Assembly (NCBI GenBank): GCA_016285335.1
Contig: JAEEQO010000059.1
Coordinates: forward strand, 1 to 14,620
Direction of reading: 5' to 3'
Source of the DNA: Victivallales bacterium
GTDB lineage: Bacteria; Verrucomicrobiota; Lentisphaeria; Victivallales; UBA1829
Length of the DNA: 14,620 nt
How positions within the stretch are numbered: the first letter of the stretch is position 1; every line of letters begins with the position of its first letter. Both the position numbers and the translations under genes were made by a program. The notes under the pieces are model-generated. The model saw nothing but the letters and a program-made list of their open reading frames with translations, was not told where the DNA came from and searched no databases. Positions 7,137 to 13,905 of the stretch are shown in pieces.

Positions 7137-7917
7137 AGTACACCTCCTGCGCGGGGTAGACCACGCCTTCCTTGCAGCTGCGCGAATACCGCCAGCCGTC
7201 CGGAGAGTTTTTGTCCACGACCTTGATCACGCAGGCGAAGCACGCGCCCACGCCGCAGCCCATGCGCTGGTCCATGCTGATCTCGCACTTCAGCCCGAGT
7301 TTCGCCGTCGTTTTCGCCAGCGCGTACAGCATCGGCGCGGGGCCGCAGCCGTACACGAACGTATTCGCGGGGAATTCGCTCTTCCGCGCTTCCATGAGCT
7401 CGGTCACAAAGCCTTTGAACCCGCGCGAGCCGTCGTTCGTGGCCGTCTCCACGCGCCAGCCGAGCGCCTCGTATTCATCGATCAGGATGAAGTCGGATTC
7501 CGTGCGGGCTCCGAGGAACAGGATGCCCGGACGCGGCGACTTCTTCGCCAGGAACAGCGTCGAGGCGGACCCGTACCCGCCCGCCGCGATCACGGGGAAC
7601 GTGGTTTCGTCCGGCATGGTGTAGCTCGTGCCGAGCGGACCGAGGATGCGGCAGGATTCGCCCGGCTTCATCTGTGCCAGACGCTCCGTGCCCGCGCCGA
7701 CGACCTTGAACACCAGCGTGAGTTCGCCCGTCGCGGGGTCGGCGTCGCAGATGCTGAACGGACGCCGCAGGATATGGTCGAGCGCGTCGCCGATGCGCAC
7801 ATGCACGAACTGGCCCGGCTTCGCCTCCGCCGTCACGTGCGGCGCCTGGAATACGATCCGGTGGTACGCCCCGTGCAGGACGCCGCACCGGAGGATGGTG
7901 CAGGGAAGATCATTCAT
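7129..7917 (-). CDS. pyrK: Dihydroorotate dehydrogenase electron-transfer subunit
   Basis: 262 residues; FAD and [2Fe-2S] subunit that lets class 1B PyrD use NAD+. Seen in order: RRPFSI FAD-binding motif (51-56), GPLGTSY (93-99), AAGGYGSA (111-118) of the NAD-binding domain, YGCGPAPML (189-197), and the iron-sulfur cysteines C221-x4-C226-x2-C229 with C248. Length matches the family. I chose ATG 7917; an in-frame TTG at 7926 sits only 3 nt from the GAGGAG ribosome site, whereas the ATG is 12 nt from it, slightly long but more plausible. First gene of a four-gene operon pyrK-pyrD-phosphatase-FkbM-like. Confidence 0.95.
   Translation of the reverse strand: MNDLPCTILRCGVLHGAYHRIVFQAPHVTAEAKPGQFVHVRIGDALDHILRRPFSICDADPATGELTLVFKVVGAGTERLAQMKPGESCRILGPLGTSYTMPDETTFPVIAAGGYGSASTLFLAKKSPRPGILFLGARTESDFILIDEYEALGWRVETATNDGSRGFKGFVTELMEARKSEFPANTFVYGCGPAPMLYALAKTTAKLGLKCEISMDQRMGCGVGACFACVIKVVDKNSPDGWRYSRSCKEGVVYPAQEVYCG
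7143..7148 (-). promoter_or_regulatory. Ribosome binding site of pyrD inside pyrK
   Basis: AGGAGG on the minus strand, 6 nt before the GTG at 7136, lies within the pyrK coding sequence. This strong site decides the GTG start and supports the 8-nt pyrK/pyrD overlap. Confidence 0.85.
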
Positions 7918-7960
7918 AAAAGACAAAGGCTCCTCGTGGATGACTTGTTTTTAATTCAAT

Positions 7961-7989
7961 AATATACAGCCTCGCGCCCGAAACGTCAA
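7961..7989 (-). promoter_or_regulatory. Predicted promoter of the pyrK operon
   Basis: Minus strand: TTGACG (7989-7984), exactly 17 bp, TATATT (7966-7961). Transcription would start near 7954, giving a leader of about 35 nt before the pyrK ATG. The leader is too short for an attenuator, and no PyrR-type hairpin is seen. Bases 7990-8105 of the same intergenic region hold nothing I recognise. Confidence 0.75.
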
Positions 7990-8105
7990 GACCGTTGCCG
8001 CATTTTCCCGCCGTTCGGCGCAAAAACCGCCGCAAACGCCGGAAATAATTCGCTGCTACGCCTGGCGTCCGCCTCAGCCGTCATTCCTCCGTTTTTTCCG
8101 GAAAT

Positions 8106-8126
8106 CATACTTGAAAAACAAGTATG
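8106..8126. promoter_or_regulatory. Operator-like inverted repeat over the glycosidase -35 box
   Basis: Perfect 8-bp arms CATACTTG (8106-8113) and CAAGTATG (8119-8126) are separated by five A. The repeat covers the -35 hexamer of the GH2 gene, the classic position for a repressor dimer. The cognate regulator is not in the window. Confidence 0.6.
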
Positions 8127-8140
8127 GCGGGGTATATTAT
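8111..8140 (+). promoter_or_regulatory. Predicted promoter of the GH2 glycosidase gene
   Basis: TTGAAA (8111-8116), 16-bp spacer, TATATT (8133-8138); the overlapping TATTAT (8135-8140) gives an 18-bp spacer. The leader to the ATG at 8209 is about 60 nt, A-rich, with GAGG about 10 nt before the start. Confidence 0.7.
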
Positions 8141-8208
8141 CTAAAAAATTATTTCCTAAAACATATTCACAATTCCACCCCCAAAACACAAACAGAGGAA
8201 CGCAAGAA

Positions 8209-11200
8209 ATGAAAAAAACACTCTGTCTCCTCGCCGCGCTCACGGCCGGAATGCTCTGGCAGACCGCCGAAGCCCGCGAAGTCGTCAGCCTCTCCGGCTC
8301 CGGCTGGAAACTCTGGCGCGACACCGCCGCAAAATGGCAGTCCGAAAAGGTCGTCGTCCCCGGCACTCCGCTCGACCAGATCCCCGCGCATCAGCCCACC
8401 GGCGGCTGGGACGCCCTGAACAAGGCCGACCGCAAGGACGTCTCCGTCCCGGGCACCGTCGAACAGTATTTCACGGACATGTCCGCGCTGGAAAAGGACT
8501 ACACGATCGACCCGAAGAACTTCTGGCAGCCGCTGCAAGGGGTTTCCTGGTGGAGCCGCACGTTCAAGGTCGACCAGGACCTGACTGGCAAGAAGGTGTT
8601 CCTCCGCTTCTCCGCCCTCACCTACCAGGCCGAGATCTTCCTGAACCATGAGCTCATCGCGTGCGACGCCGCGTGCGACACCGAGTTCGTGCTGGACATC
8701 ACCGGCAAGCTCAAAAAGGGCGACACCGCCAGCCTCGACATCCGCATCACCAACCCCGGCGGCGACTACGACTGGACCGACTATATCCCGTTCACCTGGA
8801 ACGGCATCAAGCTGAACGGCCGCCGCGCCGTCGGCGGCGTGACCGGCCACGTCTCCCTCGAGATCACCGATCCCGTCTACATCGACGACGTCTACATCAT
8901 GAACACCCCCGATCCGAAGACGGTCGAGGTCCGCATCACTGCGATCAACGACACCGGCAAGGACGTGGAGGAAGATTGCACCGTCCGGCTCGTGCAGGAC
9001 AATGTCCCGGTCATCGCGGGCGAGACCGTCAAGCTCAAACCCGGCGAAAACCTCATCACCCGCAAGTTCACGCACGCGAACGCGGAGCTGTGGGACCTCG
9101 ACAACCCGAACCTCTACACCATGAGCGTGAAGATCGGCGACGAAGAAGAGGTCCAGACGTTCGGGTTCCGCTGGTTCGGCCCCGAAGGCATCGGCAAGGA
9201 CGCCATGTTCCGCCTCAACGGCAAGCGCATCGTGCTCCGCTCCGCCATCAGCTGGGGCTGGTGGCCCGTCACCGGCACCATCCCCCTGCCCGAATACGCC
9301 GCGAAGCAGATCAAGGCCGCGAAGGACTTCGGCATGAACATGCTGAACTTCCACCGCCACATGGGCCAGGACATCGTGCTCCAGGAAGCCGACAAGCAGG
9401 GCCTCCTGTACTACGCCGAGCCCGGCGGATTCATCTCCGGCAGCCAGTCCCCCGAAGGCCGCGTGATCGCAAAGGAACGCGTCCGCCGCATGGTGAAGAA
9501 ATTCCGTTCGCACCCGTCCCTCGTCATCTACAACCTCATCAACGAGCTCGGACTCGGTCGCGAGCAGCATGACCAGAACTGGTATTCCAGCATGGTCTCC
9601 TTCACGCACCAGAACGACCCGTCCCGCATCGTGGTCCTCACCAGCGGCTGGAGCAAGGAAGGCATCGACGTCGAAGACTACAACAAGATGAACTGCATGC
9701 CCTTCGACGACAAGGTCTATCAGGTCGGCTTCCGCGACAACCACAACGCCACCGGCCCGAACATCTCCTACCCCGCGAACTACTACACGAACAGCACCCG
9801 CTACTGGAACTACACCCAGAACAAGGAAGAGCTCATCTTCTGGGGCGAGGAAGGCGCCATCTCCACCCCGCCGCGCCTTGAGCTCATCATGGACGAACTG
9901 AAGCAGATCGGCCAGGACGGCATGGACGGCGAGGACTACAAGAACTGGTACAAGCGCATGAACAAGTACCTCGACGAGAAGGGCCTCCGCAAGGACTACC
10001 CGACCGTCGAAGCCTTCACCACCGAGCTCGGCAAGGTCGGCATCCGCCATCAGGGCCGCCGCATCGAGATCATCCGCCTCAACAACATCACCGACGGCTA
10101 CGCGATCAACGGCTGGGAAGCCATGCTCCGCGAGAACAACTCCGGCGTCGTCGACACCTTCCGCAACCCGAAGGGCGACCCGGCGATCCTCCGCGCCTAC
10201 AACGCCCCGCTGAAGCTCGCGGTCCACACCCCGACCCCGTCGTTCACCGTGCCGAACACGATCACCGCCGACATCCACATCATCAACGAGGAGAACCTGA
10301 ACGGCGAGTTCACGCTGGTCGTCCAGCTCGTCCAGGACGGCAAGGTCGTCAGGGAATCCGAACAGAAGGTGAAGGTCACCGGCGGCGACGTCTACGGCGA
10401 ACTCCTCGCCGAAAAGGTCCAGATCCAGGTCGACGCCCCCGGCGTTTCCCTCATCAAGGCGTTCCTGAAGGACACCAAGGCCGAAGGCGACATGGAAGTC
10501 ACCGCGGTCGACAATTCGAAGATCAAGCTCCCCGCCGGCAAGACCTACGCCGTGTATGAAAATCCGCAGCCTCAGGGCCAGCAGGGCCAGGGCGGCTTCG
10601 GCGGCGGCCAGGGCAGACCCGGCGGCTTCGGCGGCGGTCAGGGCGGCAGACCCGGCATGGGCGGCCGCGGCGGCCAGCCCCAGCAGTCGCTCGTCAGCAT
10701 CCTCAACGCCGCGGGCGGCAACTTCCAGACCTTCCAGCCCGGCTCCGGCATGAAGCCCGACGTGCTCATCGTGACCCAGCGCTATCCCGTTCCGCAGAGG
10801 ATCCAGGCGAACTCCATCGCCACGCCCGACGGAATCGCCGGTTCGTTCCGCCTGACCTTCCTCGTCGACGGCGAAAAGCGCGCCGAACGCAACGTCCGCC
10901 AGCTCGAACTGGCGCTCCCGGACGGCGGCACGCCCGATCCGAACGTGCCCATGACCGCCGGGTACACGGTCCTCTTCGAAGGACAGTACATGCCGAACGC
11001 CGACGGCGACTACAACTTCAAGATCGAAGGTCCGACCAAGGCCGACGACCAGCTGAGTTTCAAGGTCGACGGCAAGGAAGTCGCGGTCGCCGCCGACGGC
11101 ACCGCCACCGTCAAGCTTTACCGCGGCGTCCCCGCGCAGCTGGCGATCTCCATGACCAAGAAGGCCGCGCAGCGCTTCAACGTCCTCTGCTTCCCGCCGA

Positions 11201-11694
11201 ACGGCAATTCCGTCGACGTGAACGCCGTCGTCGAGCTCGCGAAGGCCGGCACGCAGGTCATCGTGCTCAACGACGTGGAAAACTGGGCCCCCACGATCGC
11301 CGCCGCGAACGGCAAGATCAAGTATCTCGGCAGCTTCCGCCTCGGCAACAACTGGGTCGGCGGCCAGTATTTCTGCAAGGACCACCCGGTGTTCGACGGC
11401 TTCCTGAAGCCCGCCGTGCTCGACTACGCGTTTGACGCCGCCGTCTCCAATCCGCGCTCCGCCATCATCATGGAGGGCGCCGACGAGGAGCTCATCGCCG
11501 GCGCATGGCACTCCCTCGGCTGCCGCATGGGCACCGCCATCGGCCGCGCGAAGACCGGCGCGGGCTCCATGATCTACAGCACGCTCGGACTCACGAACTA
11601 CAATGATCCGGTCTGCCGCAGACTCCTCTTCAACCTCATCGAGTACGCCGCAGGACGCGACCGTTCCGACATCGTGGACCGCCGCAACGACTAA
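8209..11694 (+). CDS. Secreted GH2-type glycosidase with Gly/Gln-rich linker and PA14-like domain
   Basis: 1161 residues, probably a secreted glycoside hydrolase of the GH2 superfamily (beta-galactosidase/glucuronidase/mannosidase clan); substrate unknown. A signal peptide (about 1-22, ending AEA) is followed by a jelly-roll sugar-binding domain with PGT and FLRFSALTYQAEIFLN (about 24-220), an Ig-like domain (about 222-320) and a TIM barrel (about 330-660). NLINE (442-446) fits the acid/base Glu446; FWGEEGA (544-550) fits the nucleophile. Then come a beta-rich domain (about 665-780), a Gly/Gln/Arg-rich linker (785-826), a PA14-like beta domain (about 915-985, GDYNFKIEG...DDQLSFKVDG) and a C-terminal alpha/beta domain (about 990-1145) resembling amidotransferase-like tails of some large glycosidases. 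The classical GH2 arginine/histidine motif after the Ig domain is altered (SAISWGWWP). Monocistronic, with its own promoter, operator-like repeat and terminator. Confidence 0.85.
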   Translation: MKKTLCLLAALTAGMLWQTAEAREVVSLSGSGWKLWRDTAAKWQSEKVVVPGTPLDQIPAHQPTGGWDALNKADRKDVSVPGTVEQYFTDMSALEKDYTIDPKNFWQPLQGVSWWSRTFKVDQDLTGKKVFLRFSALTYQAEIFLNHELIACDAACDTEFVLDITGKLKKGDTASLDIRITNPGGDYDWTDYIPFTWNGIKLNGRRAVGGVTGHVSLEITDPVYIDDVYIMNTPDPKTVEVRITAINDTGKDVEEDCTVRLVQDNVPVIAGETVKLKPGENLITRKFTHANAELWDLDNPNLYTMSVKIGDEEEVQTFGFRWFGPEGIGKDAMFRLNGKRIVLRSAISWGWWPVTGTIPLPEYAAKQIKAAKDFGMNMLNFHRHMGQDIVLQEADKQGLLYYAEPGGFISGSQSPEGRVIAKERVRRMVKKFRSHPSLVIYNLINELGLGREQHDQNWYSSMVSFTHQNDPSRIVVLTSGWSKEGIDVEDYNKMNCMPFDDKVYQVGFRDNHNATGPNISYPANYYTNSTRYWNYTQNKEELIFWGEEGAISTPPRLELIMDELKQIGQDGMDGEDYKNWYKRMNKYLDEKGLRKDYPTVEAFTTELGKVGIRHQGRRIEIIRLNNITDGYAINGWEAMLRENNSGVVDTFRNPKGDPAILRAYNAPLKLAVHTPTPSFTVPNTITADIHIINEENLNGEFTLVVQLVQDGKVVRESEQKVKVTGGDVYGELLAEKVQIQVDAPGVSLIKAFLKDTKAEGDMEVTAVDNSKIKLPAGKTYAVYENPQPQGQQGQGGFGGGQGRPGGFGGGQGGRPGMGGRGGQPQQSLVSILNAAGGNFQTFQPGSGMKPDVLIVTQRYPVPQRIQANSIATPDGIAGSFRLTFLVDGEKRAERNVRQLELALPDGGTPDPNVPMTAGYTVLFEGQYMPNADGDYNFKIEGPTKADDQLSFKVDGKEVAVAADGTATVKLYRGVPAQLAISMTKKAAQRFNVLCFPPNGNSVDVNAVVELAKAGTQVIVLNDVENWAPTIAAANGKIKYLGSFRLGNNWVGGQYFCKDHPVFDGFLKPAVLDYAFDAAVSNPRSAIIMEGADEELIAGAWHSLGCRMGTAIGRAKTGAGSMIYSTLGLTNYNDPVCRRLLFNLIEYAAGRDRSDIVDRRND
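10561..10686 (+). repeat. In-frame Gly/Gln/Arg-rich linker repeat
   Basis: Codes for residues 785-826 of the glycosidase. The unit GGFGGGQG-(G)RPG occurs twice in tandem, followed by GMGGRGG and flanked by Q-rich ends. It is a flexible, low-complexity interdomain linker; the near-identical DNA of the two units suggests slippage or unequal recombination. Confidence 0.8.
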
Positions 11695-11726
11695 GGCCAG
11701 CAAGCTCTAAAAAAACAAACAGGCGG

Positions 11727-11773
11727 GGAGGACAAGTCCTCCACCGACATAGTGCCGGGCTTCGCTCCGGCAC
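11727..11773 (+). repeat. Two-hairpin dispersed element, copy 2
   Basis: GGAGGAC (11727-11733), AA, GTCCTCC (11736-11742) form one hairpin and GTGCCGG (11752-11758) / CCGGCAC (11767-11773) another. It begins 33 nt after the GH2 stop codon, so in sense orientation it has the same layout as copy 1 has to the FkbM-like gene. Against copy 1 there are 5 differences in 47. The outermost pair of the small stem is G-C here and T-A in copy 1, a compensatory change that preserves pairing. Confidence 0.75.
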
Positions 11774-11794
11774 ATTTTACGAAAGTACAAAACA

Positions 11795-11833
11795 GGCGGC
11801 AATCCTCTCATCGGGGTTGCCGCCGTTCTTTTT
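11795..11833 (+). terminator. Intrinsic terminator of the GH2 gene
   Basis: GGCGGCAATCC (11795-11805) pairs with GGGTTGCCGCC (11814-11824): 11 bp including one T-G wobble, 8-nt loop. It is followed by GTTCTTTTT, a good U-tract, and lies 100 nt after the GH2 stop, beyond the two-hairpin element. Confidence 0.85.
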
Positions 11834-11845
11834 GCCCGGACAAAA

Positions 11846-11899
11846 GATAAGTCGTATCAGTCTTATACGACCGATACGACCGATATGTCCTATGCGATC
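11846..11899. repeat. Degenerate 9-nt tandem repeat, six units
   Basis: Successive nonamers are GATAAGTCG, TATCAGTCT, TATACGACC, GATACGACC, GATATGTCC and TATGCGATC. All share AT at positions 2-3, and most share a G at position 6 and a C at position 8. The array is much more AT-rich than its surroundings, lies between the GH2 terminator and the Sel1 gene end, and contains no gene. Function unknown. Confidence 0.65.
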
Positions 11900-11916
11900 A
11901 GGTCCGTCGTTCTGTT

Positions 11917-11936
11917 CGCGCCTCGTCCGAGGCGCG
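11917..11936. repeat. GC-rich palindrome near the end of the Sel1 gene
   Basis: CGCGCCTCG (11917-11925), TC, CGAGGCGCG (11928-11936): a 9-bp perfect inverted repeat 25 nt beyond the stop of the minus-strand Sel1 gene. No U-tract follows on either strand, so it is not a standard intrinsic terminator, though it could protect or end the 3' end of that transcript. Confidence 0.55.
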
Positions 11937-11960
11937 TGTGAGGGACCTCGCCGCCGTTTT

Positions 11961-12911
11961 TTACTTGCCTGCCGCGGCGTCCGCTTTCAGCTTCGTGATG
12001 CGGTCGAGCGCGCGCTGCGCTCCGCCCTCGAAACCGCCGTCCACGGCCTTGCGGTACCAGTTCTCCGCTTCGTCCAGGTTCTTTTCCACGCCCTCGCCGT
12101 TCTCGTAGCACACGCCGAGTTCATAGAACGCCGCGGGGCAGTCCTGGTCGGCGGCTTTGCGGAACCATGCGACGGCTTCGGCTGGGTCAAGCGCCGTGCC
12201 GATGCCTTTGCAGAGGAACCGTCCGTAGAAGAGCTGCGCCCAAACGTAGCCGAGCTCGGCGGACTGCCGCAGCAGCCCGGCGCACTCGACGTCCTTGTCC
12301 TGCCGGTCGAAGAGCTCGATCGCCTGCTGGTACAACGCGAGCGCCTGCGTCTCCGGGCTGGACTCCAGCGCTTTCGCCTTCTCGACGCGGATGATCGCGC
12401 TCTGCGCTTCCTCGATTTTTGCCTCAAGCGCCTTTTTATACCAGGCAAGCGACTCGTCCAGATTCCGGTCCACGCCCTCGCCGTTCTCATAGCAGACAGC
12501 GAGCTCGTAGAACGCCACGGCGCATCCCTGATCGGCGGACTTGCGGAACCATTCCACGGCGGCGGGCATGTTCTGCTCCACGCCGACGCCCTTCTTCAAA
12601 CTCCCGCCGTAATACATCTGCGCCCAGGCGTTGCCCATCTCGGCGGACTGCCGCAGGCAAGCCGCGCCCTCCTCGACCTTTTGCTTTTCAAAAAGCTCGT
12701 ATGCCTGCTTCAGAAGCCGCTCCGGCTCGGTCAGATTGCTGTCCGCGTTCATCCGCGACCATATCGCGAGCCCCGCGAATCCGAGCAGCAGAACAACCCA
12801 GAGAATGATCACGGCCTTATTCGATTGTTTGCCGCCGCCGCATCCGCAGGAGCAGCCGCCCGACGCCTTTTCCTGTTCAGCCGGGGCCTTGCTCTCTTCG
12901 TTCCGTTCCAT
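11961..12911 (-). CDS. Membrane-anchored Sel1-repeat protein with Cys-rich N-terminus
   Basis: 316 residues. The N-terminus is charged and contains GGCSCGCGGGK (18-28), four Cys/Gly alternations that could bind metal (inference). One transmembrane helix (about 33-51, AVIILWVVLLLGFAGLAIW) follows. The rest is Sel1-like/TPR-like alpha-solenoid in two duplicated blocks: block 1 about 63-180 and block 2 about 187-310, each with LRQSAE-G-WAQ-YG, AAVEWFRKSADQ-type and YENGEGV (141-147 and 269-275) motifs. Sel1 repeats act as protein-interaction scaffolds; the partner is unknown. The start ATG 12911 has GAGGA about 8 nt upstream. It has its own promoter and is paralogous to the next minus-strand gene, which has only one block. 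Confidence 0.88.
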   Translation of the reverse strand: MERNEESKAPAEQEKASGGCSCGCGGGKQSNKAVIILWVVLLLGFAGLAIWSRMNADSNLTEPERLLKQAYELFEKQKVEEGAACLRQSAEMGNAWAQMYYGGSLKKGVGVEQNMPAAVEWFRKSADQGCAVAFYELAVCYENGEGVDRNLDESLAWYKKALEAKIEEAQSAIIRVEKAKALESSPETQALALYQQAIELFDRQDKDVECAGLLRQSAELGYVWAQLFYGRFLCKGIGTALDPAEAVAWFRKAADQDCPAAFYELGVCYENGEGVEKNLDEAENWYRKAVDGGFEGGAQRALDRITKLKADAAAGK

Positions 12912-12960
12912 ATTTCAATTCCTCGTTTCAGGTTGGGTAATTGGATTCGAATAATCTAAA

Positions 12961-12988
12961 AATATACATCCTGCGGCATTAAAATCAA
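12961..12988 (-). promoter_or_regulatory. Predicted promoter of the longer Sel1 gene
   Basis: Minus strand TTGATT (12988-12983), 16 bp, TATATT (12966-12961). Its flanks and spacer closely match the promoter at 13648-13675 (shared CGCTTGATTTT and CCGCAG), so the promoter was probably duplicated with the gene. Confidence 0.7.
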
Positions 12989-13017
12989 GCGGATTCCGGG
13001 AAAAACCGGAGGGACCG

Positions 13018-13581
13018 TCAGTCCATTCCCTCGCCGGACTTCGCTTTCATCGTTTCGAGGCGTTCGAGCGCGGTCCGCGCATTGTAGGCGGATCCGGCAT
13101 CCTCCAGCGCCTTGCGGAACCACCCCTCCGCCTCGTTCAGGTCCCGGTTCACGCCCTCGCCGTTCTCATAGCAGATCCCGAGCTGGTAACACGCCTCGGC
13201 ACAATTCTTTTTCGCGGCTTTGCGGAGCCACTTCACGGCTTCGGCAGGGTTCGGCTCCGCGTAGAATCCGTTCTTCAGGCGTTCGCCGTAGTAAAGCTGC
13301 GCCCACGCGTTGCCCATCTCGGCAGACTCCCGCAGCAGCTCCGTGCTCCGGGCGAACTCCTGCTGGCCGTACAGCGTGTACGCCTCGTTCAGGAGACGTT
13401 CCGCCTCGGCCGCCCGCTTCTGCTGCGAATACGAATACCAGCTGAAGCCGCCGAGCAGGAACGCCATCCAGATCGCGACAACGATCTTGTTCGAGCCCTT
13501 CATCCCGCCGCGATCGCGGGGTTGTCCGCCCGGGTCCTGCGCCTGTGCCGCCTGCGTTTTGTCCGCTTCGTTCTGCTCCAT
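13018..13581 (-). CDS. Short membrane-anchored Sel1-repeat protein
   Basis: 187 residues from ATG 13581 (MEQNEADK), which has AGGA 7 nt upstream. The frame is open further up to ATG 13656, but the predicted -10 (13648-13653) and start site lie inside that extension, so the shorter form is chosen. It has a polar Gln/Asp-rich N-terminus, one transmembrane helix (about 32-51, KIVVAIWMAFLLGGFSWYSY) and a single Sel1-like block (about 58-180) with RLLNEAYTLY, LLRESAEMGNAWAQLYYG (83-100), AVKWLRKAAK and YENGEGVNRDLNEAEGWFRKALE. The block is the same unit found twice in the neighbouring paralogue. Its function is not known beyond probable protein interaction. It lacks the CSCGC motif of the paralogue. 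Confidence 0.87.
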   Translation of the reverse strand: MEQNEADKTQAAQAQDPGGQPRDRGGMKGSNKIVVAIWMAFLLGGFSWYSYSQQKRAAEAERLLNEAYTLYGQQEFARSTELLRESAEMGNAWAQLYYGERLKNGFYAEPNPAEAVKWLRKAAKKNCAEACYQLGICYENGEGVNRDLNEAEGWFRKALEDAGSAYNARTALERLETMKAKSGEGMD

Positions 13582-13647
13582 CGCGGAGTCCTGATTCCTT
13601 TCCGTCCGGGAGTCTCCGGACCGCACGTGATTTGCCGTTTTCGTAAC

Positions 13648-13675
13648 AATATACACGCTGCGGGAGCAAAATCAA
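13648..13675 (-). promoter_or_regulatory. Predicted promoter of the short Sel1 gene
   Basis: Minus strand TTGATT (13675-13670), 16 bp, TATATT (13653-13648). Predicted start near 13641, leaving a leader of about 60 nt. Bases 13676-13778, between this promoter and the divergent one, hold nothing I recognise. Confidence 0.7.
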
Positions 13676-13778
13676 GCGTCGATCCCAAAAAAGGACTGCG
13701 CTGCAAATCGCGGCCGCCTCTGCCCGCAGAATGCTTCAGGAACTACACGAAAAAAGTTCAATCTTTCCGGTTTCCGGC

Positions 13779-13807
13779 TTGCTTTTTATGTAAAAAGAGG
13801 TTATATT
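13779..13807 (+). promoter_or_regulatory. Predicted promoter of the beta-helix gene
   Basis: TTGCTT (13779-13784), 17 bp, TATATT (13802-13807). The leader to ATG 13906 is about 90 nt and A-rich near the start. Confidence 0.6.
13782..13797. promoter_or_regulatory. Inverted repeat in the beta-helix promoter spacer
   Basis: CTTTTTA (13782-13788), TG, TAAAAAG (13791-13797): a perfect 7-bp inverted repeat overlapping the -35 end and the spacer. It could be an operator, but AT-rich palindromes this short also arise by chance. Confidence 0.35.
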
Positions 13808-13905
13808 AGACAAAAATGCGCCGGATCCGCCTGAAAAACGGCATTCCCGCGTACACAATGAAATCCCGAAACCAACCCAAACATAAAACCGAAAGGCAAC
13901 CCAAC

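Noticed and set aside
5377..7226. Long frames on both strands over pyrD and the phosphatase (5377-6990 minus, 5433-7226 plus)
   Set aside because: Out-of-frame shadows; the real genes are fixed by NVSCPNVK, DPIDGT and well-placed ribosome sites.
8167..11703. 1178-codon open frame antisense to the glycosidase gene
   Set aside because: It exactly shadows the GH2 gene, is a low-complexity Val/Asp/Glu/Ala-rich product of GC-biased codons, and has no recognisable domain. The plus strand has signal peptide, catalytic motifs and promoter.
11846..11899. Possible CRISPR array
   Set aside because: Units are 9 nt, degenerate and directly abutting, without spacers or cas genes.
13582..13656. 25-residue N-terminal extension of the short Sel1 protein
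   Set aside because: Would require translation from upstream of the predicted transcription start; the ATG at 13581 has a ribosome site and matches the paralogue's N-terminal pattern.
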